A stretch of DNA of 52,458 nucleotides. Origin: a virus. Where the stretch lies: IMG/VR virus record IMGVR_UViG_3300022689_000070, positions 1 to 52,458 of that record; one strand, given 5' to 3'. The notes under the pieces were generated by a model. It was not told where the DNA came from. It did not search any database and worked only from the letters and a program-made list of their open reading frames with translations. Positions within the stretch are counted from its first letter, which is position 1. Each line of letters begins with the position of its first letter. The position numbers and the translations under genes are program-made. This document shows, in pieces, positions 1 through 7,006 of this stretch.

Positions 1-99
1 GCCCACCATTAACAGGAGATAGATAATGAGTGATGTTAAGAAACTCATGGAACAGGAGATGGAAAAAATAGAACTGTGTTGGTTTTGGTGTAAAGACAC
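1..99. repeat. Terminal direct repeat, left copy
   Basis: These 99 bases recur exactly at 52360-52458. The repeat includes the last eight bases of the tRNA-like element and the start of the first gene. A 99-base exact overlap is typical of the k-mer overlap left when a circular or circularly permuted genome is assembled. A genuine short terminal repeat cannot be excluded. Confidence 0.9.
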
Positions 100-415
100 A
101 AACACTAAAGTTGTCGCAAAGAAATATGTTGTTAACCAAGTCACCGAACTCGCCAAACAAATAGACAAGCTACAAGAGCAAAAAACTTGCCCACACATCA
201 TTAGTGCCGACGAAGGAACAAGCTATTGCGACTTGGCGTATAAGACTGCGGAGGAGTTTAAGAAGCTACAGGCAGAGCGTGACCAGTTAAGGGATTTAAT
301 AGGTCACATGTGGGTACATAATGGCTATGAAGATTGTGGGAAGAAGCAAATGACTACCAAGCAAAAGAAACTGTATGAAGAAGTAATAGCACAGCAAACA
401 GAGGACAAGCCATGA
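26..415 (+). CDS. Hypothetical early protein, 129 aa
   Basis: I recognise no family. The product is charged and lysine/glutamate rich, with a helical, probably coiled-coil stretch around residues 30-60 and four scattered cysteines. The start follows AGGAGATAGATA. The stop overlaps the next ATG (ATGA), so it is translationally coupled within the rightward early operon. Its first 74 bases are repeated at the end of the window because of circularity. Confidence 0.75.
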   Translation: MSDVKKLMEQEMEKIELCWFWCKDTNTKVVAKKYVVNQVTELAKQIDKLQEQKTCPHIISADEGTSYCDLAYKTAEEFKKLQAERDQLRDLIGHMWVHNGYEDCGKKQMTTKQKKLYEEVIAQQTEDKP

Positions 416-762
416 ACAACATGACAGATAGAGAACTGGCGATAGCGGTCGCGGAGAAGTTTGGGTATTTCGTTGCAACGCCTATTACAGAGGCAAGCGA
501 CGAGTATATAATGATAAACAGCTACTTATGGACTGTTGACCAATACCTTAAACACAGAGCCGCTGACATTTTGTTCGACCAGACCAAAGACAAGAACGGG
601 CTGACTAATGCGGAGAGGGTTGATGATTGGTTGTGGCAGTTTTATATCGCCAATCAAGACGAGGGCGAATCATGTTTGGCTGGAAGGAACGTGGCTGCAT
701 GGTGGCGCACCATAACACCACGCAAGGTGCTGGAAGTGTATTTAGAACTGGAGAGTGAGTGA
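412..762 (+). CDS. Hypothetical early protein, 116 aa
   Basis: This is a small acidic protein of unknown function with several tryptophans (a WLWQF and an AAWW stretch). The start ATG overlaps the upstream stop in ATGA, and the stop overlaps the next ATG in TGATG. It belongs to the run of coupled small early genes. No catalytic motif is visible. Confidence 0.7.
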   Translation: MNNMTDRELAIAVAEKFGYFVATPITEASDEYIMINSYLWTVDQYLKHRAADILFDQTKDKNGLTNAERVDDWLWQFYIANQDEGESCLAGRNVAAWWRTITPRKVLEVYLELESE

Positions 763-863
763 TGAAATATTATTGCCGTCCAGCACTACACTTAAAGCCA
801 AGAGGTATTTGGCAATACGAACCTATTTGGATAACAAACCTGCAAGGCTACTACGGAGCGTGA
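762..863 (+). CDS. Small coupled ORF, 33 aa
   Basis: This short aromatic-rich peptide (MKYYCRPALHLKPRGIW...) starts in a TGATG overlap with the gene before it. It ends in a second TGATG overlap with the HNH gene after it. Coupling at both ends argues that it is translated. An alternative overlapping frame from 755 would only add an unrelated N-terminus to the HNH protein. Function unknown. Confidence 0.5.
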   Translation: MKYYCRPALHLKPRGIWQYEPIWITNLQGYYGA

Positions 864-1333
864 TGATGGATAGAATAATAATAGAAAGAATTGAAAGTAA
901 ATCAGAGTACATAACTGAGACCGGCTGCTTAATATTTACCGGCTCACAAGACGCTCATGGTTATGGGCGTATAAGATGGAAGGGTAAAACCATGCGTGCT
1001 CACAGGCTTAACTACATTTCTCGTTACGGAAGTTTGCCAAAAGGAATGTTCGTTCTTCACAAATGCGACATCCCATCATGCGTTAATATTAACCATCTTT
1101 ATGTCGGGACGCACAGCCAAAACATGTTGGACAGGTCAAATAGAGGTGGTTTTATATATCCGTCTGGCCAAGACCATTGGAGCGCAAAATTAACTGAACA
1201 TGACGTGATTGAGATAAGAAAAAAATGTGCCGAAGGAAAGATGACACAAACAGAAATAGCAAAACAATATGGCGTGAGGGATTCAGTAATAACTAACATC
1301 AAAAAACGTAAAACATGGAGCCACGTTAAATGA
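863..1333 (+). CDS. HNH homing endonuclease with C-terminal HTH
   Basis: The product resembles free-standing phage HNH endonucleases. It has an R-x-H-R-x-Y stretch, then VLHKCD, CVN, HLYVGT and an N...D...RGG tail, which is the usual HNH_3-type layout. A C-terminal region (about residues 110-156: LTEHDVIEIR, EIAKQYGV) forms a DNA-binding helix-turn-helix. The start at 863 (or 866) sits behind GGAG and overlaps the preceding stop. Such enzymes spread by cutting alleles that lack them. A similar HNH-HTH gene lies at 49387-49812. Confidence 0.8.
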   Translation: MMDRIIIERIESKSEYITETGCLIFTGSQDAHGYGRIRWKGKTMRAHRLNYISRYGSLPKGMFVLHKCDIPSCVNINHLYVGTHSQNMLDRSNRGGFIYPSGQDHWSAKLTEHDVIEIRKKCAEGKMTQTEIAKQYGVRDSVITNIKKRKTWSHVK

Positions 1334-1479
1334 ATATCTCAGACGAACAGATTAGAGAGATTGCGGAAAAATGGGAATGCGCATATCAAAGCAACGACTG
1401 TTATGCTTTTGAAAAGTGCATCCGTGAAGCCTTGAAGCTACAACAGAATAAGATAGCGGGTAAGGTGATACATGAATAA
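1330..1479 (+). CDS. Small early protein, 49 aa, tandem paralogue copy 1
   Basis: This short ORF starts in an ATGA overlap with the HNH stop. Its product aligns with the N-terminus of the next gene: both have an N-x-E-Q-I-[RK]-E-I-A-[ED]-K-[WY] opening, a central cysteine region and an IREAL-[KE]-LQ-x-N-[KE]-IA ending. It looks like a tandem duplicate shortened at its C-terminus. Function unknown. Confidence 0.65.
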   Translation: MNISDEQIREIAEKWECAYQSNDCYAFEKCIREALKLQQNKIAGKVIHE

Positions 1480-1678
1480 CGAACAGATTAAAGAGATAGC
1501 AGATAAATATGACAAGTTGTCTTGTGGTTTTTGTAGTCAAGAATTTTATCGCAAAGCTATACGTGAAGCCTTGGAGTTACAGCGGAATGAAATAGCGGAT
1601 TGGTTATGTAGCCAAACCTACAGCGAGACAAGTCAACTGGCTAAGGTGGCAGAAAAAATCAGGAATGGTGAGATATGA
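1472..1678 (+). CDS. Small early protein, 68 aa, tandem paralogue copy 2
   Basis: This is the longer member of the tandem pair. It shares EQIKEIADKYD and AIREALELQRNEIAD with the upstream copy and adds about 20 C-terminal residues. Two cysteines (CGFC) form a CxxC. The start overlaps the upstream ORF and the stop overlaps the replication-gene start (ATGA). Function unknown. Confidence 0.7.
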   Translation: MNNEQIKEIADKYDKLSCGFCSQEFYRKAIREALELQRNEIADWLCSQTYSETSQLAKVAEKIRNGEI

Positions 1679-2439
1679 GTATTAAGGTGCAGACACAGGT
1701 GTGGACATACTACCCCGGAAGCGGGACAGAATTGTTACTGGCTTTGGCCGTTGCAGATTTTGCTGATGACGAAGGTGCTGGTATCTGGCCGAGCGTAGAA
1801 ACGCTGGCAAAAAAAGTGCGATGTTCCGATCGTCAGGTTAGCAGGATAATCAGTGGTATGGTGAACAAGGGTTTTTTGTTGTTGGTTTCAGAGGCAAACA
1901 CAAAAAGAAAAACCCGTGAGTACGCCATCAACCTGTCATACCTGATGAATCAGAAAGAAACGGAATCAAACAGCATGAAAAAAGGTGAAACTCCTACCCC
2001 TGACAAAATGTCGGGGGGACAAATAGGGCAGCTACCCCTGACAAATGACGCACATACCCCTGACACCCATGTCACCCGATCCATTATTAACCATAAAGAA
2101 CCACCAACTGTAGGGAAGCGCAAGCGCATTCCCACCCGCGAAGAGGTGACTGAACACTGGAAACAAAAAGAATTGAACGGGGACCCGGGTGAGTTTTACG
2201 ACTACTGGGACAGTTTAGGCTGGAAGCGTGGGAAGACGCCTATCCAGAAATGGAAGGCGTGCGCGGCAACATGGTCCCGCAATCAGAAAAGGTTTGGTGA
2301 CAGGCAAAAGAAAAAAACAGCCATCCCGATGAACGATGACAGGGCAATGATGAGGTTGTGTCAGGAGCACGGCATACAAACGAGAGGGAAGACCAAGTGG
2401 GAGCTGAAAGACAAACTGGAGGCAAAAATAAATGGCTAA
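1675..2439 (+). CDS. Replisome organizer / RepO-like replication initiation protein
   Basis: The N-terminal 90 residues form a winged helix-turn-helix of the phage O/DnaT-like type (WPSVETLAKKVRCSDRQVSRIISGMVNKGFL). A low-complexity Pro/Thr linker (about 105-150) follows. The C-terminal domain has the EFYDYW...GWKRG...IQKWKACAATW pattern common in phage replication proteins. The last 30 residues resemble a small SAP-like segment. As in lambda O, the linker is encoded by repeated DNA that may be the origin. With no phage polymerase or helicase, it probably recruits the host replisome. Confidence 0.75.
   Translation: MSIKVQTQVWTYYPGSGTELLLALAVADFADDEGAGIWPSVETLAKKVRCSDRQVSRIISGMVNKGFLLLVSEANTKRKTREYAINLSYLMNQKETESNSMKKGETPTPDKMSGGQIGQLPLTNDAHTPDTHVTRSIINHKEPPTVGKRKRIPTREEVTEHWKQKELNGDPGEFYDYWDSLGWKRGKTPIQKWKACAATWSRNQKRFGDRQKKKTAIPMNDDRAMMRLCQEHGIQTRGKTKWELKDKLEAKING
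1993..2066 (+). repeat. Iteron-like repeats, candidate replication origin
   Basis: The 11-mer TACCCCTGACA occurs three times, at 1995-2005, 2033-2043 and 2055-2065. The first copy is followed by an inverted copy, giving CCCCTGACA-AAA-TGTCGGGGG. All lie in the low-complexity linker of the replication initiator gene. The arrangement resembles lambda's origin inside gene O. The assignment as an origin is inference. Confidence 0.5.
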
Positions 2440-2800
2440 AAAAGAAGACCAGTGGTCCGCATCATCAAACGGAAAATGCACGGATCCGGGGTGTATATTC
2501 CCAGTTCAGGTAGACGGTCTCTGCTCAAAACACTACCAACTGCGTTGTAAGAAAGTTAAAAAAATTCACTGGACAGACGCGATTATTGACGAGGCGGTTG
2601 CCAACGACACCTACAAAAAACCCAAGCCCGGGACGCTGGCTAAGCTTGTGAATGACCGGCGCCCTGAGAGAGTCTCTCGCTACCAGCCTGTGGACTATGA
2701 CGAGCAGGAGTTGCTGAGGCAGCTGCCACCGGCCCTTGACCCCAGCGAGAGAGAGGAGATGACCCTCGAGGACCTGAAGCGGATGCACGGCGATGGCTAG
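2432..2800 (+). CDS. Zinc-finger-like early protein, 122 aa
   Basis: An N-terminal C-x4-C-x8-C-x2-H pattern (CTDPGC...GLCSKHY, about residues 16-34) suggests a small metal-binding module. The rest is charged. The start overlaps the replication gene by eight bases and the end overlaps the DUF1064 gene. Such zinc-binding proteins are common next to phage replication genes, but no specific role can be given. Confidence 0.7.
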   Translation: MAKKEDQWSASSNGKCTDPGCIFPVQVDGLCSKHYQLRCKKVKKIHWTDAIIDEAVANDTYKKPKPGTLAKLVNDRRPERVSRYQPVDYDEQELLRQLPPALDPSEREEMTLEDLKRMHGDG

Positions 2801-3179
2801 ATGGAAAAAAAATAAGTACAACAACAAGCGAGTGTACGACTGCGACCACTGCGATATGTACCATGTAGAGAGCAAGCCAGAAAAATGCGTGTGTGGCCGT
2901 TCTGATTACACGGTGTTTGACTCATGGAAAGAGTTTACGCGCTGGGCTGAGCTTAAACTGCAGGAGCGTGCCGGTATGATCAAGAGCCTGAAACGACAAG
3001 TGAGGATGCCTATCTACATAAACGGTTTGAAAGTTTTTTCCTATGTCGCAGATTTCGATTATTACACCCACGACGACCAGCATATCGTGGAGGATTCCAA
3101 GGGCATGGAGACGGACACATTCCGCTTGAAGAAAAAATGCGTTGAGGCTTATTATGGGCTTCACATTAAAATCACATGA
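2793..3179 (+). CDS. DUF1064-like nuclease with inserted zinc ribbon
   Basis: The C-terminal part matches DUF1064, a phage PD-(D/E)XK nuclease family thought to act on branched DNA. It has FDSWKEFTRWAELKL, a VADFDYY strand supplying the first acidic residue, and EDSKGMETDTFRLKKK supplying the D/E-x-K. Unusually, a CDHC...CVCG metal-binding ribbon (about residues 17-38) sits where most members run directly from KY(N)NK to FDS. Its place beside the replication gene fits recombination-dependent replication. The nuclease role is inferred from family resemblance. Confidence 0.75.
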   Translation: MARWKKNKYNNKRVYDCDHCDMYHVESKPEKCVCGRSDYTVFDSWKEFTRWAELKLQERAGMIKSLKRQVRMPIYINGLKVFSYVADFDYYTHDDQHIVEDSKGMETDTFRLKKKCVEAYYGLHIKIT

Positions 3180-3187
3180 GGACAGCC

Positions 3188-3556
3188 ATGAGCGACCCAC
3201 AGACACAAAGTGATGATATTCATCGCACCGAAGAGAACAAGCAGGAAGAGTTTGATCCGAAGCAAGCGCTGAATGGCCTGCGGTCTACTGGCATGAAGCA
3301 GAAAGTCATAGACCACTTTGAAAAAATGAAGCAGTTGGAAGAACAGCGGTCCGCTATCAACGACCAGCTTGCCGCTGAGCGTTCCAAGATGGAGGCGGAA
3401 GGCATTCCCAAGGAAGCTGTCAAGATTGCCTACAGGCTCTACAAGATGGATCTTGACAAGGTCCAATCAAATGTTATCGGCGTTGCATTATGTATGGATG
3501 CTACCGAGCTGCCCGTACAGATTGACTTCCTCGATAACGTAACCAAGTTGCACTAG
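3188..3556 (+). CDS. GapR/DUF2312-like coiled-coil protein
   Basis: The 122-residue product has a disordered acidic N-terminus, then a helical coiled-coil block (FEKMKQLEEQRSAINDQLAAE...IPKEAVKIAYRLYKMD). This resembles the DNA-binding GapR/DUF2312 fold. The start at 3188 is favoured because GAGGACAGCC precedes it; an ATG at 3176 is also in frame. GapR-type proteins bind overtwisted DNA near replication. The match is by pattern only. Confidence 0.55.
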   Translation: MSDPQTQSDDIHRTEENKQEEFDPKQALNGLRSTGMKQKVIDHFEKMKQLEEQRSAINDQLAAERSKMEAEGIPKEAVKIAYRLYKMDLDKVQSNVIGVALCMDATELPVQIDFLDNVTKLH

Positions 3557-3562
3557 CAATAT

Positions 3563-3622
3563 GGGACCCGGTGGTTACCGCCACCCATCACGCCGTAGTG
3601 ATGTCCGTGGGTCCCTCCTTTT
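3563..3622 (+). ncRNA. Three-way-junction RNA structure with short U tract
   Basis: A 7-bp outer stem (GGGACCC 3563-3569 with GGGTCCC 3609-3615) encloses two perfect 5-bp hairpins: GGTGG-TTACCG-CCACC (3570-3585) and ATCAC-GCCGTA-GTGAT (3587-3602). TCCTTTT follows the outer stem. It fills the whole gap between two early genes. It could be a branched terminator, a regulatory leader for the gene at 3638, or a small structured RNA. Confidence 0.55.
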
Positions 3623-3637
3623 AACCGGAGAACAGTG

Positions 3638-4072
3638 ATGAAGTATATGTTTATAACCAACGTCGAATACCAACTTCTGGATCGCCCAATCATAGAGATC
3701 CTTGATATGCCACCCCTTGATGCTTACACGTTTACAAACGAAAAAGGGTTGCAAGGTGTTAGCACGACAGAAGCCCTAAGCAAGCAAACTATTAAAGCCC
3801 AGCACTTTGTTAACAGACTGGAGGGTCTGGATATTTGGGTGGGTTGTCATCCTCGCGTTGCTGATGCGTTACGCATTCAAGTCGAATGCTGGGGCATAAT
3901 GAATGAAGAGATAAATAAATTAAGCAGCGACTGCTACAAACTAAGAATAAAAAACCGTAAATTAAAAACAACAAAAAGGAACAACGATTTCTGGACGATA
4001 TTCAACCAATACGTCGAGGAAGTATTCACCAACCTTAACCACCAGATAGACGCGATGCCGGGAGTGCAGTGA
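3638..4072 (+). CDS. Hypothetical early protein, 144 aa
   Basis: The start is fixed by the recurrent cassette GGAGAACAGTGATG at 3627-3640. The C-terminal half is helical and basic (KLRIKNRKLKTTKRN), possibly nucleic-acid binding. I recognise no family. The stop overlaps the next start as TGATG. Confidence 0.7.
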   Translation: MKYMFITNVEYQLLDRPIIEILDMPPLDAYTFTNEKGLQGVSTTEALSKQTIKAQHFVNRLEGLDIWVGCHPRVADALRIQVECWGIMNEEINKLSSDCYKLRIKNRKLKTTKRNNDFWTIFNQYVEEVFTNLNHQIDAMPGVQ

Positions 4073-4257
4073 TGAAATCAGACCTAGAAGAACAGAAGCG
4101 CCAGATAGATAAAACCTACCAAGAGTACCTTTCGCAGCTGAATACGCTGCGCCTGAGAGGCTACGACTATTACCCAGACATTGATGGACCGTTTACGTGC
4201 GTACAGCTGATTGATAGCCAGATACGTCCTTACGGTGGCTTCAATGCCAAAGGGTGA
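4072..4257 (+). CDS. Hypothetical early protein, 61 aa
   Basis: This small protein starts in a TGATG overlap with the preceding gene. Its N-terminal half is a charged helix. The C-terminal half is tyrosine/proline rich (GYDYYPDIDGPF). It overlaps the following gene by 14 bases. No family recognised. Confidence 0.6.
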   Translation: MKSDLEEQKRQIDKTYQEYLSQLNTLRLRGYDYYPDIDGPFTCVQLIDSQIRPYGGFNAKG

Positions 4258-4489
4258 TTGGGCACGGGGCGACAAGTATTTTATAAAACATCCGACCGGC
4301 GCCACGATAAGCTGGGATGATAGCAAGGCATATGTTTTGTTATGGGTGGATAAAAAATCTTATCGTTTCCCGAACGCTACCATAGCCATCAAGGCTTTCG
4401 ATAAACTTAAGAAAAGACCGCACGACCAGACCGTGGAAGAATGGCTGGCTGATTACGAGGCGGCACTACAGGAGAACAGTGATGAGTGA
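4244..4489 (+). CDS. Hypothetical early protein, 81 aa
   Basis: The ATG at 4244 is chosen over one at 4211, which would overlap more of the preceding gene. The protein is basic (pattern DKYFIKHPTGATISWDD, KKSYRFPNATIAI) and may be a small beta-rich fold. It lies in the coupled early gene run and overlaps the next start. Function unknown. Confidence 0.6.
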   Translation: MPKGDWARGDKYFIKHPTGATISWDDSKAYVLLWVDKKSYRFPNATIAIKAFDKLKKRPHDQTVEEWLADYEAALQENSDE

Positions 4490-4763
4490 TGAAGAAAGCT
4501 ACACAGCGAAAGACCTTATCAAGCACATGACTGAGGTGCAGGACGATATGATCAGCTGCTGCTTTAATCACAGTATCGACATAGAAGCCGCTCACGGGCT
4601 TAAACCTTACGACGTGCTGGTGCTGGCCCAGATGAGCATACTCGCCTTTTCTTACTACGCCGCAGAGGTAGTGGATGAACACACGCTAGTGACCATGTTG
4701 AAAAACTCAGCGGTTAAAGCAAAGGAGATACTTGACCATGGCGAAAATAAAACAGTCCACTAA
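4482..4763 (+). CDS. Hypothetical early protein, 93 aa
   Basis: The start is set by the cassette GGAGAACAGTGATG (4471-4484). The product is mostly helical with a moderately hydrophobic middle (DVLVLAQMSILAFSYYAAEVV), too polar for a confident membrane segment. It overlaps the following HNH-like gene. No family recognised. Confidence 0.65.
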   Translation: MSDEESYTAKDLIKHMTEVQDDMISCCFNHSIDIEAAHGLKPYDVLVLAQMSILAFSYYAAEVVDEHTLVTMLKNSAVKAKEILDHGENKTVH

Positions 4764-5100
4764 GCATAAACAGTGGCTGCAGACCGTCGTTGAGTTCGCA
4801 GCGAAGCATGGGCCGGTGGTAAAAGGCCATGGCCGGGTCCAGATACATCACGTAGTGGGTCCGACGTATGTGCATAACAAGGTCCCAATCGGGCACTGGT
4901 TTTTATTGCCGTTGCCATTCGAGCTGCACGACGTGTCATCCAATCATCCGTGTAACGTCACTCACTTCCGTAAGCGCTTCACTGAAGAGCACGGGGAGCA
5001 ACGCATACTGTTTGAGTTGATGTGCGAAATCATACGCGCTGAGGGCGGCACGCTCCCGCCTGATGAAGCCCTGCAGGCAATACAGCAAACGAGGTACTGA
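4738..5100 (+). CDS. HNH-like (Ref/DUF968-type) phage nuclease candidate
   Basis: The core VQIHHVVGPTYVHNK...FLLPLPFELHDV...NHPCNVTHFRKRF has the paired histidines and a later H/N-rich loop seen in Ref/DUF968-type phage proteins. P1 Ref is a RecA-dependent HNH nuclease. The start ATG 4738 follows AAGGAG, though a TTG at 4732 is possible. It lies just upstream of methylase and antiterminator-like genes, a usual position for nin-region recombination proteins. The nuclease call is inference. Confidence 0.5.
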   Translation: MAKIKQSTKHKQWLQTVVEFAAKHGPVVKGHGRVQIHHVVGPTYVHNKVPIGHWFLLPLPFELHDVSSNHPCNVTHFRKRFTEEHGEQRILFELMCEIIRAEGGTLPPDEALQAIQQTRY

Positions 5101-5101
5101 T

Positions 5102-5542
5102 ATGCCGATATTAAACTACACTACCAGCGTAAAGGCAGAAAAAACGGTGAGTGAAATACAGAAAGCACTTGCTAAATCGGGCGCATCAAAAGTGATGTCC
5201 GAGTATGACGGCGAAGGGATATTGAAACACCTTTCATTCCAAATTGTCTGCAATAACATACCTGTTTTTTTCAGGCTTCCCGCACGTATAGATAACATCT
5301 ACGTCATCCTGCAGAACGATTCCGAGGTGCCCCGGAAATTAAAATCGCGTGAGCAAGCGAGCCGGGTAGCGTGGCGCATCATCAAGAACTGGATCGAGGC
5401 ACAGCTTGCGCTTGTTGAGGCAGAGCAGGCAGATATGGTAGAAGTCTTTTTGCCTTATGCACAGACTCATGGAGGCGACACGATATATCAGCTCGTCATG
5501 TCGAACCAACAAAAAATGTTAGGAGCACCAGATGGCAAGTAG
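5102..5542 (+). CDS. Conserved-type phage hypothetical protein, 146 aa
   Basis: The product begins MPILNYTTSVKAEKTV and has an alpha/beta look, with an aromatic core (FFRLPARIDNIYVIL) and a helical RREQASRVAWRIIKNW-like segment. I recall similar proteins of unknown function in phage early regions, but no name is certain. The start ATG 5102 follows GAGGTACTGAT. The end overlaps the methylase start by 11 bases. Confidence 0.65.
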   Translation: MPILNYTTSVKAEKTVSEIQKALAKSGASKVMSEYDGEGILKHLSFQIVCNNIPVFFRLPARIDNIYVILQNDSEVPRKLKSREQASRVAWRIIKNWIEAQLALVEAEQADMVEVFLPYAQTHGGDTIYQLVMSNQQKMLGAPDGK

Positions 5543-6071
5543 AGACAGTGATGAGTACGGCACGCCACAAGGATTGTTCGATGTCCTGCACGATATGTTC
5601 AATTTTGAATTGGATGTCTGTGCGAGTTCAGTTAATCAGAAAGGTGTTGAGTACTGGACAAAGGAGGATAACTGCTTAACCAAGGACTGGCCCAAGGCCC
5701 CGGTGTTCATGAACCCGCCCTATTCGTCAGGTAATATAGGGAAGTTCATGGCAAAGGCCGTGGAGAGTTCCAAGACTGGTAGTCTGGTGGTGGCGCTGGT
5801 CAGGCAAGATCCATCCACAGCATGGTGGCAGTGTTGTGTTCACCCGCATGCAACCTACGTCGCCCAGTTTCGCAAGCGGTTACGGTTTGAGGGTCAGGCA
5901 GAAGGCGCAAATGACGCTTACAACTTCCCGGTGTGCTTAGTGATCTACGGCCCCAAACTTGCGGGACCTCCGACGACGCTATATCTTGACGAGCTTATCG
6001 ATACACTTTATTGGTGGCTCAGTGAAGGAGAGGCAGAAAGACATAGAGCAAGGCTTAAGGCGCTGGGCTGA
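5532..6071 (+). CDS. dam: Phage DNA N-6-adenine methyltransferase (Dam-like)
   Basis: This 179-residue protein fits the phage N-6-adenine methyltransferase family. It begins DEYGTPQGLFDVL, has an ELDVCAS motif for S-adenosylmethionine and the catalytic NPPY at about residues 61-64, followed by SSGNIGKFM. The C-terminal FRKRLRFEG...NFPVCLVIYGP is also typical. It would methylate adenine in phage DNA, possibly against host restriction. AGGAGCACCAG precedes the ATG. Confidence 0.85.
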   Translation: MASRDSDEYGTPQGLFDVLHDMFNFELDVCASSVNQKGVEYWTKEDNCLTKDWPKAPVFMNPPYSSGNIGKFMAKAVESSKTGSLVVALVRQDPSTAWWQCCVHPHATYVAQFRKRLRFEGQAEGANDAYNFPVCLVIYGPKLAGPPTTLYLDELIDTLYWWLSEGEAERHRARLKALG

Positions 6072-6477
6072 GTGGGTTATTGCAAACCAAAAGCAGCTGC
6101 AGGTCCGGGCCGGGTATTCCGTCCCCGCCAGAACCGGGTGGCAATGCAGTAACTGCAAGAAGGAATACATCGAGCCTCCCCGGGACCTCAACAACCGACA
6201 CCAGAACAGATGCACCCGCTGCGGCTACGAGATTAAAGCCACCTTCATTGCCGGCGACTTTAATCACAATGACAAGATGGCGGAAGTCTACAACACCGGT
6301 ATTCAGATCATGCCGGTCGCTCAACGCACCGCTATTGTTTGGAAGTATCTCAGTCAGGAACCCCAGTCTAAGTTTGCCAAGAACCTCGGCGTCAGCACTC
6401 AGCACTTACAGCAGAATTTATCCCGTGCTTACTATTACTTGATGGGTTATCTCGACTGGAGAAAATATAACAAATAA
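6022..6477 (+). CDS. Q-like late antitermination regulator (zinc finger plus HTH)
   Basis: From a GTG at 6022 the product has 151 residues: a helical DIEQGLRRWAEWV opening, a CSNC...CTRC zinc ribbon (about residues 36-64), and a sigma-region-4-like HTH (RTAIVWKYLSQ...FAKNLGVSTQHLQQNLSRAYYYL). Phage Q antiterminators combine a zinc motif with a DNA-binding segment and lie last in the early rightward operon, just before late genes, as here. Terminators inside the late operon fit this role. An ATG at 5959 would lengthen the overlap with dam. Identity is by context and motif. Confidence 0.5.
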   Translation: MKERQKDIEQGLRRWAEWVIANQKQLQVRAGYSVPARTGWQCSNCKKEYIEPPRDLNNRHQNRCTRCGYEIKATFIAGDFNHNDKMAEVYNTGIQIMPVAQRTAIVWKYLSQEPQSKFAKNLGVSTQHLQQNLSRAYYYLMGYLDWRKYNK

Positions 6478-6515
6478 GTGTTGAGGGGTGAGGCTTACTG
6501 CTCTACTATCAACGT

Positions 6516-6532
6516 GTCGATTGGTTATCGAC
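6516..6532. terminator. Small perfect hairpin between convergent genes
   Basis: GTCGAT-TGGTT-ATCGAC is a perfect 6-bp stem with a 5-nt loop, lying after the last rightward early gene. There is no U tract, so its role as a terminator is uncertain. Confidence 0.3.
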
Positions 6533-6545
6533 GTCATCACTGTTC

Positions 6546-6586
6546 GCAGCGCCCCGGGTTGCTCAGCGGCTTCCCGGGGTTGCTGC
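6546..6586. terminator. Bidirectional terminator-like hairpin
   Basis: GCAGC pairs with GCTGC outside a 7-bp CCCCGGG/CCCGGGG stem. It lies between the end of the rightward early operon (6477) and the end of the leftward gene at 6593. The GC-rich symmetric stem at a convergent junction suggests a shared terminator, although no long U run follows on either strand. Confidence 0.5.
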
Positions 6587-6592
6587 ACTTAA

Positions 6593-7006
6593 TCACTTCA
6601 CTATCTTGAACACGCGTTTCACTCTTTTTCTTTTATGCGGGTTCTCAGTCACATCAACTATTGCCTTGGTCCAGCTATCCACGAACCGGTACCCGGCAAC
6701 AGCAACGTAATGGTTTGTCACGACCACGATGTAAGTTGACTTAAGGTCACGCTCCGGGGCCTGCAGCCACTGGTTAAAAGAGCAGTCACCCCATTCATAA
6801 TCCCAACGGTGACATTGCTTGACCTTGTAACCCAGCTCATGGATGACGCTGGTAAGCTCGTTGCAATACATGCCACGTATCTTTTTCTTTCCTGCATGCT
6901 TCAGCACCTGCTTGTAACTGCAGTTGGTCACGGCCATGATAGCCGTGGGTCCACAGAAGACCTCGGTGTCCTTGGGAAGCTTGGGCTTGTATAGTTTTGC
7001 TCTCAT
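6593..7006 (-). CDS. Papain/C39-like cysteine peptidase-like protein
   Basis: This 137-residue protein shows the order of a cysteine peptidase triad: FCGPTAIMAVT with the candidate nucleophile Cys near residue 18, TNHYVAVAGYRF with His near 99, and VDSWTK with Asp near 109. The C-terminus is very basic (HKRKRVKRV). The start overlaps the stop of the preceding gene as TGATG, giving a two-gene leftward operon under the 7.3-kb operator. It may be a catalytic or degenerate peptidase; the target is unknown. Confidence 0.55.
   Translation of the reverse strand: MRAKLYKPKLPKDTEVFCGPTAIMAVTNCSYKQVLKHAGKKKIRGMYCNELTSVIHELGYKVKQCHRWDYEWGDCSFNQWLQAPERDLKSTYIVVVTNHYVAVAGYRFVDSWTKAIVDVTENPHKRKRVKRVFKIVK

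Noticed and set aside
1-99. Biological terminal repeat of T7 type
   Set aside because: At exactly 99 bases and cutting through a tRNA-like element, it is better explained as assembly overlap of a circular map.
755-862. Longer N-terminus of the HNH endonuclease
   Set aside because: It has no ribosome site and overlaps the well-coupled 33-residue ORF. The HNH family pattern begins after residue 37.
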